Assembly: GCA_964036045.1 (NCBI GenBank)
Contig: OZ038387.1
Location: 15,502,920-15,566,919 of the forward strand
DNA length: 64,000 nucleotides
Direction of reading: 5' to 3'
Source: Eutreptiella sp. 'Long Island Sound 2002'
Lineage: Eukaryota; Euglenozoa; Euglenophyceae; Eutreptiales; Eutreptiaceae
Made by a program: the position numbers and the translations under genes. Each line of letters starts with the position of its first letter. Positions within the stretch are counted from its first letter, which is position 1. The notes beneath the pieces were generated by a model. The model saw nothing but the letters and a program-made list of their open reading frames with translations. It did no database searches and had not been told where the DNA came from. Shown here in pieces: positions 55,066-63,979 of this stretch.

Positions 55066-55422
55066 ATGCCCGCAAAAAAGGCCGCCGCCGATGAATCCGA
55101 AGCACTCCTAATGCCCATCCTCCCACAAACCGACTTCCCCACCCACGTCTTGAACAAGGAAAAGATGGTGGCCTTCGCCCAGGAGGCAGACGAGAGGGTG
55201 CGCATGCAGCAGATGATGTCCAAGATCGAGGCCGCGAAGCGCTCAAAGGCCCGCTCCAGGTTCGGCAGCCCCAAGCGGAGCGCTTTGAGCCCCCTGCTGC
55301 AGTCCGGGGCCGGCCTGCCGTCCCCAGACCGCTCCATGTCCAAGTCCTGGACCTCGACCGGGAGCAAAATTGTACCCCCGAAACTTTTCGATACCTTTGT
55401 CCACTCGGGCCTCAATTCGTAG
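55066..55422 (+). CDS. Small basic protein of unknown function, 118 residues
   Basis: ATG at 55066 opens MPAKKAAADESEALLMPILP; the frame ends TFVHSGLNS with TAG. The middle is a helical, charged segment (LNKEKMVAFAQEADERVRMQ, MMSKIEAAKRSKARSRFG), the end Ser/Pro-rich with SPDRSMSKSW. GC content and third-position bias are like those of the ABHD exons. A CT-rich tract (54960-55010) precedes it and could be the pyrimidine tract of an acceptor, so an upstream exon cannot be excluded. I do not recognise the family. Confidence 0.5.
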   Translation: MPAKKAAADESEALLMPILPQTDFPTHVLNKEKMVAFAQEADERVRMQQMMSKIEAAKRSKARSRFGSPKRSALSPLLQSGAGLPSPDRSMSKSWTSTGSKIVPPKLFDTFVHSGLNS

Positions 55423-55617
55423 ACGGCGGTCACTGGCGCAGGCCTGGGCCGGGGTTTGGCCGCAGACTGATGACGACACTCCTCCGCTCTCCTACGCCTG
55501 GTGGAACCATCAAACCTATGCAATGGGGAACGCCCGAGACAATTGTTGTGCTGCAACGTGTCCAACAAACGTGCCTGAGGCCCCGGCAGACGTCTCATAA
55601 TGCGTAAGTCAAAATGA

Positions 55618-55875
55618 TCAGCGCGACCTGTCATTCTGAGTGACGCGTGCTGAGGTCTTGAGGAGCCCCCTCCCCAGACCCTCAGGACCGAAACGATTTG
55701 TCCCGATCCGTTTGCCTCCGGACTCTCCCGAACCGATGGTGCCTGGCAGGCTGACCGCGACTGGCAGCTCTCCGAAGGCCCCTGTGAAACCTCTTCCTTT
55801 GGGATACTTTTCTGTGTCAAAAAGCATGCCTTGCTCCGGCCCTTGCCTTGGCCGCTTGGCCGGTAAGCCCGTCAA
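55618..55875 (-). CDS. Possible exon or ORF, unknown
   Basis: Frame with KRPRQGPEQGMLFDTEKYPK, GRGFTGAFGELPVAVSLPG and a Gly/Lys/Arg-rich end, 85 codons to a TAG. The frame is open about seven codons upstream. It could be a 3' exon following 56105-55872, but I found no phase-compatible splice between them. Confidence 0.3.
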   Translation of the reverse strand: MTGLPAKRPRQGPEQGMLFDTEKYPKGRGFTGAFGELPVAVSLPGTIGSGESGGKRIGTNRFGPEGLGRGLLKTSARVTQNDRSR

Positions 55876-56105
55876 GGCCAGTCCCTCTCGGATATCTCAG
55901 ACTGGCTCTTGCGCCACTGCAAAACCAGCACACAGCACTTCCACTTTGTAAGGCGGGCCCTGCGTATCATAATGTTCCGGGGCTGGTCATAAAACTGATC
56001 CCCCTTTCCAGAGGTTACGGTCAGCATGGGCCAGGGAAATGGATCCTTCTGCCCCTTGTACATGCGAACAGGCGCGTGGTTGACTGCACGTCTGGTGGCA
56101 TTCAT
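55872..56105 (-). CDS. Small ORF of 77 residues, unknown
   Basis: ATG at 56105 lies in a strong Kozak-like context (CGCCACCATGA). The product begins MNATRRAVNHAPVRMYKGQK, continues DPFPWPMLTVTSGKGDQFY and is basic (IMIRRARLTKWK), ending ERDWP. The basic, Arg-rich start could be a mitochondrial presequence. No family is recognised. Confidence 0.35.
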   Translation of the reverse strand: MNATRRAVNHAPVRMYKGQKDPFPWPMLTVTSGKGDQFYDQPRNIMIRRARLTKWKCCVLVLQWRKSQSEISERDWP

Positions 56106-56405
56106 GGTGGCGTATGTCGTCACCTTCACAGTGGGACGCCTTCATGGTGACCTGCAGTCAGATACGTTCAGTCAGTCATGAAGGCCGTGGCGCAGTTGTA
56201 TGAAATACAATGCGTGCATCTGTTTTCACTGGTGGCTTCGTGGCTCGAAGACGTCGTGCATGCGGTGGTGGAGGGTTAGGCATAGTGTCGTCCTGTGATG
56301 GCTCGTGGTACGCTGTTGCCGCCGATGATGGTCGACCGTGCCCGGGGCTCAGGGACGGGTATGGGGAGCGAACCCACACGTATATGTCCCCTTGATCTGT
56401 TTGCT

Positions 56406-59073
56406 CTATTTATGTCTCTTGGAGTCTGAACACTCACGCACGCCTGCGCGAACCCCTCCCCCGCAAACCAAGTTGCTGCGATCCAGTCGACCCTCGCAGT
56501 TTGAGCATTGATGGAAAGGAGCCATGTTCCCCCACGCCCCCCCCCACATTTTGTAGGCACAAGTACCAATCCTGTCAGGTGCAGACCGTGCCCCATCCTC
56601 GCTGACCGCATCTGACCATACCTGAGCTCCCATCTTCGCTGACCGCTTTGTACAGCCCGAGTATAGCCCGTCTGCATCCTCGGCTCTCCATTCCATAATC
56701 AGCTTCCTCCGAGCTCTCCCATCACCAGCCCCTCCGTTTACCACGCGGCCAATTCGTTGCATGGCAATCCGGCCTGCAGCTGGGCCGCCCCCACGCCACA
56801 ATGCACGCGACCCTTCTCAGGTCAGCATTGGCAGAGTGACAGTGTGCACAGCCATCTCCAACTCTACAAATGTACACTCTTGGGCTGCACCTTTCCTCCT
56901 ACCCTCTTCCACCTTCTGTATGTTATGTATCATGTCTGTGGGCGCGTTGGAGAGGGTCTGCACACTGTGTGCACAGGCTGCTCGCCAAGGTCGTTTGCCC
57001 AATCGCGAATGGAGACCGCTCCATTTCTCGATGCGGTCGGCCCAAGCGAAGGTGGCCATTTTCCCTTGCTTTTAGTGGTTTGCATGGCGGGCGCGTGCCC
57101 AGCGCTGGACGACAATCCGTATCCTCTGATGCCCCTCCTCCCTTGTCCTCTCGCCCAGCACGCAGGAATTATGCGACCCTTCGAGGGATCTGTCCTTGGA
57201 CAAGGGGCTGGCCTGCACAAGGGGGTCAAGCTCGCCATGTGCGTCAATTCTGGAATCTGCATTCTGAGAATGGCCAAACACCGCGGAGAGCCGGGCTTGT
57301 ACACATTGTCCAGGTCCGCAAAGATGATGGGCTGTGCCAATCCACACACTTCAATACAACGTCGAGGATTCAGCCTGGGGACCGGGATGTGCACCAGAGG
57401 CCACCGCTGTTGTCGGATACGACGCCAACCCAAAACCCACGACGGGATGCTGACAACAAACACGTTGGTCCACCGCCGTTGTTTTGATTTACCAGATCTT
57501 CAGTGTCCCTTGCTGCTGATTATGATCCTGACTGCAACTGTGACTGGGCCTGAACACATGATGCTGACCTGACTAGTCATGGCTGTAACGTGCCTCCAGA
57601 ATGTCAAACCTGACTCCTAACCTCTGACCTCACCTCAATCTTTGTCACTCTGGCCCGCGGTCCATGCCGTGATCTACCATGGCCTTTCTCCTAATCCTGA
57701 CCTGCTGAAGATCAGAAGCCTCCTGCCACGATGAGCACACAGGAATGTGAATGGTTTCGGCACACAACTATCTGTTGAGGCTGTGGCATGTGCGTTTGTC
57801 GGGCGTGTGGGATTCTGTTTTTGCAGCCTAATTTTGCATTCAGAGCTGGTCCATTTGATGGCCTGTGCAACCTGACCAAGAAGAATGGTCAATTTGGCTT
57901 GGCTGCAGTTGTCAAGAAGGGTTTGTGTACCCGAAACATAAAGTTCAGATCGGTACATTTCATTCAGGTGCTAATTTAAGAAGGGTCCAAATAATCTAGG
58001 AGCCAACCTTAAGAATAGTCCAACAGCCGAGAGGGTAATCCCCAGATTGGTCTGTTTGACGGTGCCATCTTCTAAAAGGCCCATTTTATGGGATGCAGTC
58101 TTAAGAATTTCCCTTCTGCTGAGGTTGCAAGGCTAAGAATGGTCCCATCAATGGGGCTGCAAACCATAGCTAACTGGGTTGGATTTACGCACGGTCCAAT
58201 TGATGGCGCAAATGGTAACCTGGCTCCCCAAACCAATGGAACTCACAGAAAACCACGGCAAGGTTTTCAGACCTAAATCACTGACAAAGCAGAAACCCTG
58301 TCCGGGGGTCCGAATACTTCCAAAGACCCAATGCACCCGAGGGCTGACATGGGTGTTTTGGACTCTGCATTTTGTGAGCACTCAAGGGCCTGATCATGGA
58401 GCCACGTTGCATTAACTGAGGCAGGCTGTCCAACATTCAACCATTTCTGTGTGGAGTCTGGCGCTTCCATGAAAATCTATTACTTCGTTCCAATACACCA
58501 AGTGCCCAATGTCCAAATACCCATCGATTCCTATACTGACGGCCAGCATCAACAACCGACAAAGTGCATTGTCACAAACCAATGAATGTTGCTGCTGATC
58601 CAATCTGCCTGTGCACAATTTGGCTGACTCACCCTGTGGGTGTTCACACTCTTAGCATGAGCAGTGCCTTACTGCTTGTAAAGCAATGTGAACACCATGA
58701 AGAATCATCATTGCGCAGGATAGGGTGGATGCAATCAGGGGGGATGGCTTTAAGGCAAGGATGCACACGGCACACCACAAGTTTTGTATGTACGGAAAGC
58801 GCACAACCAGGCCTCCTGAATTGATCAGCACGAAGCGGGGAAGGGGGGGTTCGAAAGACCATCATTGATCATGCATGTTGAAGACCTAACCATGCAGATA
58901 ACCCCCCCCCCCCTCAACAAGCGGGGTCGCACCTAATAATGCACACCCAGAATCCATGGCGACACACATGTGCAGCCCTCGAAACCTGCACAGAGCTGTG
59001 ATGGATCCGATCTGTCGTATTGTTGGTTTGTCGATTATCTTCATCCGGGGGCCCCAATACATGAACCTCTGCC
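56406..59073. other. Unassigned stretch
   Basis: A 271-codon plus-strand frame (56757-57572) and overlapping minus-strand frames (57463-56930, with QPIIFADLDNVYKPGSPRCL) coexist, and neither strand is clearly the coding one. From 57.6 to 59.0 kb I see only short frames and tandem-like fragments of the type GGTCCAATTGATGGC (57850, 58150, 58197). No gene is called. Confidence 0.35.
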
Positions 59074-59528
59074 ATGGCTACTGACACTGGCAAATACACT
59101 TCCAGCCCACCCACTCGCAGCACATTTTGGCACCCATCCTCTTCGACAAGCCAGCCTTTTACACCACCTGAAACCCCTCCTGTTACATCATGTCAATTTC
59201 GTCAGACTCACTCAATATCAAATCCATCAACCTTAGCTCTCTTCGCAACCCTTTTGTCGCTTTTGGAATGGGTTTGGGTGATCATTTTGGTGACAATACG
59301 GGTACTCTAGCACTCATGGGGACCCTCGAAAGCCTCAAAATCTTAGCCCACGCAAACTGCACCCCCCTTTTGGAAGAGAAGGACCTAAAAAATGACCGCC
59401 TGAAAAACTATTTTTTTTGGACATTTGCAACACACATGACCCAGATACCACCGAAAAAATACAATTTTACCAAATTTGCTGCTTTTTTCCACTTTTTGTT
59501 TTTTAAAATAAACTATTATTTTGTCTGA
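59074..59528 (+). pseudogene. ORF broken by one frameshift, unknown
   Basis: ATG at 59074 (GCCATGGCT context) opens MATDTGKYTSSPPTRSTFWH and a Ser/Thr/Pro-rich stretch. Near 59187-59192 the protein-like sequence moves to another frame that reads SISSDSLNIKSINLSSLRNP, FVAFGMGLGDHFGDNTGTL and LLEEKDLKNDRLKNYFFW to a TGA. A one-base difference would join them. This may be a decayed retroelement N-terminal gene or an assembly error in a real gene. Confidence 0.35.
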
Positions 59529-59682
59529 TTTGAAGGGTGTGTTTTACCAATCTTGTCGTTTTTGTATTTCAAAACCCAACTGGTGTGTGCCTGTTCGGGA
59601 GCTCATTTTCAAAAATGACATTCTGCAGGTCTCCAGTTGCACCTATGTTTGTCATGCGAAATAAATTGCTTTTTTATGTCCC

Positions 59683-59708
59683 TGAGTGCGCGAGGCCTCG
59701 CGCACTCA
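59683..59708. repeat. Palindrome GTGCGCGAGGCCTCGCGCAC, 3' region, distal copy
   Basis: Here the dyad extends to 26 bases (TGA before, TCA after the 20-base core at 59686-59705). It lies about 200 bp downstream of the stop codon of the four-exon gene. Confidence 0.95.
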
Positions 59709-59843
59709 AGGTCATGGAAACAATTGTGTAAGAAGGGAACAAAAACAAGACAGGAAGCACACAACATACAAACACTGAAATAAAAGCTCGGCAAAAATGT
59801 ACAAGCCCTTAAGGGCATATAATTGCATTCGCGTCGAAGGCGA

Positions 59844-59863
59844 GTGCGCGAGGCCTCGCGCAC
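59844..59863. repeat. Palindrome GTGCGCGAGGCCTCGCGCAC, 3' region, proximal copy
   Basis: Perfect 20-base dyad 45 bp downstream of the stop codon of the four-exon gene, in its presumed 3' UTR. Confidence 0.95.
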
Positions 59864-59907
59864 ACATGACTGCAAAAACCAGGAGAAACACTTGGGTTAA
59901 TGGTGGC

Positions 59908-60846
59908 TTACTTCTTCTTCGGTCCAGCAACCTTAGACAACCTTGAACCCAGGCTTCTTGCCACCGCACTTGTCCCACTTGGAGAGGCAACGGTACCACG
60001 AGACGGCTGGGCACCAGAACGCGAGGGCGGCTTGAACTCTGCACTAGCGGTGGCTGCAGTCTTCGCTTTCTTCTTCGGCTGTTCCTTACCAGATGCGGGG
60101 CTTGCATCGAAGTGAGCGGCGGCTGCCCGCTTGCGCTTCTGCTGGGTCTCCAGTACTTGCTCCGGATCCTCTTCTTCCTCCTCCTCGTCGGTATCATCGT
60201 CGTCTGATTCCGTGGGCTTGTCCGATTCCTTCTCGTTTCCTTTTGCCTGCTTCTTGCTACTCGAGGGGGTTCCCTTTCCGGCTGCAGTACCCTGAGTTGG
60301 TATAACTTTGGCAGTCTTCTTCACCTTGGCTTGCATTGGCAAAGTAGGTGTAGGCGCAACAGGCTCAGTGTCGTCAGCGGGGGCCTCAGTCACGACATCT
60401 TCCTGGACGGCCTCTGCAGCATGCACCTGCTGGTGCCCTTCATGCCCTCGGTTGCTGTCCAAAACCCACAGTGGAATGCCACGCTGAAGCCACTCTTCTT
60501 GAGTATCCCAAGGTGCAGCTGTTGCTCCCTGCTCCGTCTGATCAGCCTCCAACATGTACTGCATGATGATTGCATGCTGCAGAGCACCTCCAACGGCATT
60601 CCCAAGGTCCTTTTGCTTGATCGTTGACACAGCCAAAAACGCCACTTTAGTACGGAGGTCGGACATCGCAATTTTTGCGGCCATGGCAGGCGTGTCGTCC
60701 ACAACAACCACTGCATCAGAATACCCACTGCCCAAAAGATATTTGTCCAGGTACCACAGCACGTGAATCAGAGGCATGAAACCACCAAGGTTCTTGTTCT
60801 GCATCTCTTTGAAATGTCCAGCGGAATACGACACATAGTTCGGCAA
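59908..60846 (-). CDS. Exon 4 of the palindrome-intron gene
   Basis: Begins after CACATTTACAG with LPNYVSYSAGHFKEMQNKNL. A globular part (AVVVVDDTPAMAAKIAMSDL, AVGGALQHAIIMQYMLEADQ) is followed by about 170 residues of Lys/Ser/Pro/Glu low complexity. The TAA stop is at 59908-59910. Confidence 0.8.
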   Translation of the reverse strand: MPNYVSYSAGHFKEMQNKNLGGFMPLIHVLWYLDKYLLGSGYSDAVVVVDDTPAMAAKIAMSDLRTKVAFLAVSTIKQKDLGNAVGGALQHAIIMQYMLEADQTEQGATAAPWDTQEEWLQRGIPLWVLDSNRGHEGHQQVHAAEAVQEDVVTEAPADDTEPVAPTPTLPMQAKVKKTAKVIPTQGTAAGKGTPSSSKKQAKGNEKESDKPTESDDDDTDEEEEEEDPEQVLETQQKRKRAAAAHFDASPASGKEQPKKKAKTAATASAEFKPPSRSGAQPSRGTVASPSGTSAVARSLGSRLSKVAGPKKK

Positions 60847-62857
60847 CTGTAAATGTGATGTATAAAGACGAATAACGGAGGCAGCAGTGCGCGAGGCCTC
60901 GCGCACACAACGGCATCGTAACAGGCGAAAGAAGCAGATATACCTGCTTATCCCAGCGACTCGTTGTTCCGATCCACATACAGTGCTCGTCGAACTGATA
61001 CGTACTGCTGGTCACGGGACCCGATAACCAAGAGTATACCGGCAACCGAACATGGTAGAATGGCACTGTGGTTGGATCCTTGTCCTTCTCCATACGCCAG
61101 AGCCTCTGGATGTCGCGGCCAATACGGTGCACAACATCAGCCTCGCCATAGAAAATGAGGTCTTTCCCCAGCATCATCACATCGAACAGCCACTTCGGAA
61201 CAAATCCTGCAGTGTCATATTCAACGAAAAGGTCAGCGTTGATGACCCACAATGGGTAATGCAGATCCCGGAAACGGGCTGGCGGTGTCTCTTCAATATC
61301 CTCAATACGGCACGCCGTCAAAGAGAATTTGCTCCCTTGCTCGTCCTGCTTGGAGACATTGATCACATCGCCAGTACTCAGCTGTGTCTGTGACGGTGCC
61401 GATGATGGTGCCTCAGTCTTCTTTTGCAGTTGTTTCCGCACGGCCAGCGTCTGTGGTAATGGAGGTGCGCCCTTGTCCCCAGTCCGCCACAGAGGTGCAT
61501 TGAGCAACGTCTTCCATTTTGGCCACGGCGACCGATACCTCGTACTTGTATCCGGCCAGTAACCCCAATTTCCCAGCCCAATTTTCAGTTGCGGCGTGCC
61601 CAGTGCTGCGACTTCTGCTCGGATCTTCGCATCGGCAGCTGTACGGATGTGAAAACGGTGGTTGAGTGCGCGAGCCCTCGCGCACTGAAGCTGCGACACT
61701 GACGCATACCTGCCGTCTGGTTGACATACTGCTTATTGTCCGGATGGTCAAGATGGAAAGTAACCCATTGATCCGTAATCTGCGCGTCAATGTAGTTCTG
61801 GGTGGTGCGTAAGGTCGAGTCCTTCAGGTTCATGTGCGCACAGACTTTCCGCAATAAGCTCGGTAGATGCAGCCCCTCCAGCTTCTTGAAGGCATTCCTT
61901 GTAACTTCATCTTTCCTGCTCTTATTCTCGAGGTTCTTCATGCCAGTAACCGCCTCACGACCGCAGTAATACGCCAGGGAGAAGATGTCCCTCCAGTTCT
62001 TGAATGTCGAGTCCTGCGAGGGAAAACAATGCCATGGAGTGCGCGAGGCCTCGCGCATTATAACCGTGCGATACACGAATACATACTGTATGTCCTGCTT
62101 CCTCCAAAGCCTCGGGTGCAAGAAACGCAGAGTTGACGGCGGCCTGGACAACAGCAGTCTTGAACCGCTCGAAATCTTGTGGTTCTTTTTCCCGCTTCTG
62201 GTCCTCAATGTACAACAACATGTTGTCCAGCGCCTCGGACAGCGGAATCCACGTCACAGACTGGCTGCCAGCTTGTTGCAATCCTGCAACCTTGGCCCGG
62301 ATCCTCCAAGGTGTTTCGTACTTCAGAATGTCAACGTAGCAAAACTCCTGCCAGTCCTCCAATTCTTTGCCTTCTGCGAGACGCAGTTCCTGAATCTTTC
62401 TGCATGTTTCTGTGCCATGCTGACCATTCAGAACGTAAAGTGAGCCATCTGCAAAGCAAACCATGTACCGAAGCAAAGAGAAGAAACGTCTTCGATCGAA
62501 CGCGAAGCGAGTCATACCACTATCCTCCCACGCCGTTACGCGCAACGGTCCAGCTGGTGGCAGTGCTTGGTATCCCGTCACTTTCCTGGCAACATCGTCA
62601 TAGTTGATGGATCGGATCTGTCCGCGCTCCTTGGTCTTGTCAACTCTCAAATCAGCAATCTTTACCTTCACGGCTTTACCATTCTCCTGCCGCAACCACT
62701 GTTGCACGTCGACTGTGAGCTTCATCTCCGGTATTGGCTTCTTCTCACCCTTCTTCTTGCGTCCTTTCTTCGGCGTGTCCCCTTGGTCGGTCCCTGGTGA
62801 CGACTCCATGGCCTCTGTGTCTGGTGCTGGACGTTCTGGCGACCCTGGTTCACTCAT
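59908..62857 (-). CDS. Four-exon gene for a large nuclear-type protein of unknown function
   Basis: Exons 62857-62087, 62013-61710, 61638-60944 and 60846-59908 join in phase (0, 1, 0) to about 902 residues. Introns are only 73, 71 and 97 bp, start GTATGT, GTATGC and GTATAT, and each carries the palindrome. The product has a Lys-rich N-terminal stretch (KKGRKKKGEKK), a domain with SLLRYMVCFADGSLYVLNGQHG (residue 144-148 NGQHG, loosely like the GQH of ParB-type proteins) followed by LEDWQEFCYVDILKY, a helical central part, a Trp/aromatic region (PLWVINADLFVEYD), and a low-complexity tail with SDDDDTDEEEEEEDPEQ, KRKRAAAAH and PKKKAK. Nuclear location is inferred from the basic clusters. The gene upstream (63979-63107) has the same orientation. 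No known family is assigned. Confidence 0.75.
60847..60943 (-). other. Intron 3 (97 bp) with palindrome at 60887-60906
   Basis: GTATAT...TTTACAG. The perfect 20-base dyad lies near the middle. No other repeat is shared with the other introns apart from the splice sites. Confidence 0.8.
60944..61638 (-). CDS. Exon 3 of the palindrome-intron gene
   Basis: Begins after CATCCGTACAG and completes an Ala codon (ADAKIRAEVAALGTPQLKIG). It has a Pro/Ser/Gln-rich linker, then FRDLHYPLWVINADLFVEYD, HRIGRDIQRLWRMEKDKDP and YQFDEHCMWIG, ending RWDKQ in phase 0 before GTATAT. Confidence 0.8.
61639..61709 (-). other. Intron 2 (71 bp) with imperfect palindrome at 61666-61685
   Basis: GTATGC...CGTACAG. The dyad has one substitution at its centre (GAGCCCTC on the plus strand instead of GAGGCCTC), leaving the outer arms intact. 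Confidence 0.8.
61710..62013 (-). CDS. Exon 2 of the palindrome-intron gene
   Basis: Begins after TTTTCCCTCGCAG with DSTFKNWRDIFSLAYYCGRE, continues with a charged helix (KNLENKSRKDEVTRNAFKKL) and ends NKQYVNQTA in phase 1 before GTATGC. Confidence 0.8.
62014..62086 (-). other. Intron 1 (73 bp) with palindrome at 62039-62058
   Basis: GTATGT...CCTCGCAG. The dyad is exact except for the last base on the plus strand (CAT instead of CAC). Confidence 0.8.
62087..62857 (-). CDS. Exon 1 of the palindrome-intron gene
   Basis: ATG at 62857 (ATCATGAGT) opens MSEPGSPERP. 257 codons end EEAGHT|GTATGT in phase 0. An in-frame GTA TCT TTT GGC ATC precedes the ATG after a CCCTTTTTAG, so an extra upstream splice cannot be excluded. 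It contains the NGQHG motif. Confidence 0.8.
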
Positions 62858-62978
62858 GATGCCAAAAGATACCTAAAAAGGGCAAATGGCACGACTTGAA
62901 ACACGGTCATTTGAACTCTGAAATCAGTCGAAACGGTGTTTTGCAGGTCGTTTTCGCACATCTGTTCCACAACTATCT

Positions 62979-63055
62979 CTGTTGTGACTTAATCTAATGC
63001 ACTTAGCGAACTACTCAGTGCGCGAGGCCTCGCGCACTCACATCGCATTACATAC
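62979..63055 (-). other. Probable 5' UTR intron (77 bp) with palindrome at 63018-63037
   Basis: AACAG|GTATGT at 63055 and CACAACAG at 62979 bound a segment of the same size, donor type and palindrome content as the three coding introns. It lies 122 bp upstream of the start codon. A second palindrome (63075-63094) sits just outside, toward the upstream gene's stop codon. Confidence 0.5.
63018..63037. repeat. Palindrome GTGCGCGAGGCCTCGCGCAC, upstream copy A
   Basis: Perfect 20-base dyad in the probable 5' UTR intron of the four-exon gene, 57 bp from the next copy. Confidence 0.95.
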
Positions 63056-63074
63056 CTGTTTTTCGCAACGTTTA

Positions 63075-63094
63075 GTGCGCGAGGCCTCGCGCAC
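63075..63094. repeat. Palindrome GTGCGCGAGGCCTCGCGCAC, upstream copy B
   Basis: Perfect 20-base dyad beginning 13 bp after the stop codon of the upstream gene (63107-63109). Confidence 0.95.
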
Positions 63095-63106
63095 TGCGGG
63101 CGTCTG

Positions 63107-63979
63107 TTACCGCAAGCGTTGCCGCACGTTGCGTGTTGCTGCTTCCTGTCTGTCGGCATCCATATCTGTTCTCCGCCCCACAACAGCATCCAGTTTCCGT
63201 TTCAGTTGGTTGGTGGGATTTGTTTTCTGGTCAATGAGGGCATCCAGTACGCTGTGACCAAGTAGCCGGTAGTGGTCGTAACCAAGGGGTTGTGTAGGTG
63301 AGGGTGGAAATCTCGGTAACCTCCGCGGCCACGAAGTTGCAACGGTGCTGACTCTGGCCGACTCCCTTTCCACATACGCCATGCAAATTCGGTCTGTCGC
63401 CAAAAATCTTGTCAGTCGTTGTCGCATGCTGTGTACCAGGTTCTTGGGAACGTTTTGCAACCCCACGCGTTTGCCACCAGGACCAACCTTTAGTAACAAG
63501 TAATGGTTTTCGACCTCCTCAACAGTAACAGAACCCGTGTTTCTCGCCTTGTCCCGCACCAACTTGCTCAACATCCCTTCTCCAAACTCCTTTGAGTGTG
63601 CCTGACCGGGCAGGTCCTGGTGCCACTTGCTGTTGTACAGCAATGTGCACATGATCGTGCGTTCGTACTTCAGTACGGTGTCACACGGTCCTCGACGCAG
63701 CCTCCTCAACAGACACAAACTCAACTGCAACACCTCCTCGGCTCGTGACCCTGTACCGTTGTTTTCCCCTGACCAGTTGCATTCCCGTACCACGTGGCCC
63801 AAGTACAACAACAACGGGCACCATTCCGACAACAAATGCAAGACTGCGTTTGCCACTGCTGCCCTGTTGGCATGCGCAGTGTCACGACCACTGATCGCGG
63901 TTGCAGCTTGTGCCTTGCGCCGATACGGGCGTAGTATTCGGGGGGTGGCAAGCATCAGCGCAGCAATAGTTTTTTCCAT
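63107..63979 (-). CDS. Single-exon gene of unknown function, 290 residues
   Basis: ATG at 63979 opens MEKTIAALMLATPRILRPYR; TAA at 63107 follows RNVRQRLR. The protein is basic and helical, with LLSEWCPLLLYLGHVVRECN, LSLCLLRRLRRGPCDTVLKY, KLVRDKARNTGSVTVEEVEN and a Lys/Arg-rich C-terminus (NQLKRKLDAVVGRRTDMDAD). It lies head to tail with the four-exon gene, 250 bp apart, with two palindromes between. No intron or palindrome lies inside it. I recognise no family. Because the window ends 21 bp upstream of the ATG, an earlier exon cannot be excluded. Confidence 0.65.
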   Translation of the reverse strand: MEKTIAALMLATPRILRPYRRKAQAATAISGRDTAHANRAAVANAVLHLLSEWCPLLLYLGHVVRECNWSGENNGTGSRAEEVLQLSLCLLRRLRRGPCDTVLKYERTIMCTLLYNSKWHQDLPGQAHSKEFGEGMLSKLVRDKARNTGSVTVEEVENHYLLLKVGPGGKRVGLQNVPKNLVHSMRQRLTRFLATDRICMAYVERESARVSTVATSWPRRLPRFPPSPTQPLGYDHYRLLGHSVLDALIDQKTNPTNQLKRKLDAVVGRRTDMDADRQEAATRNVRQRLR

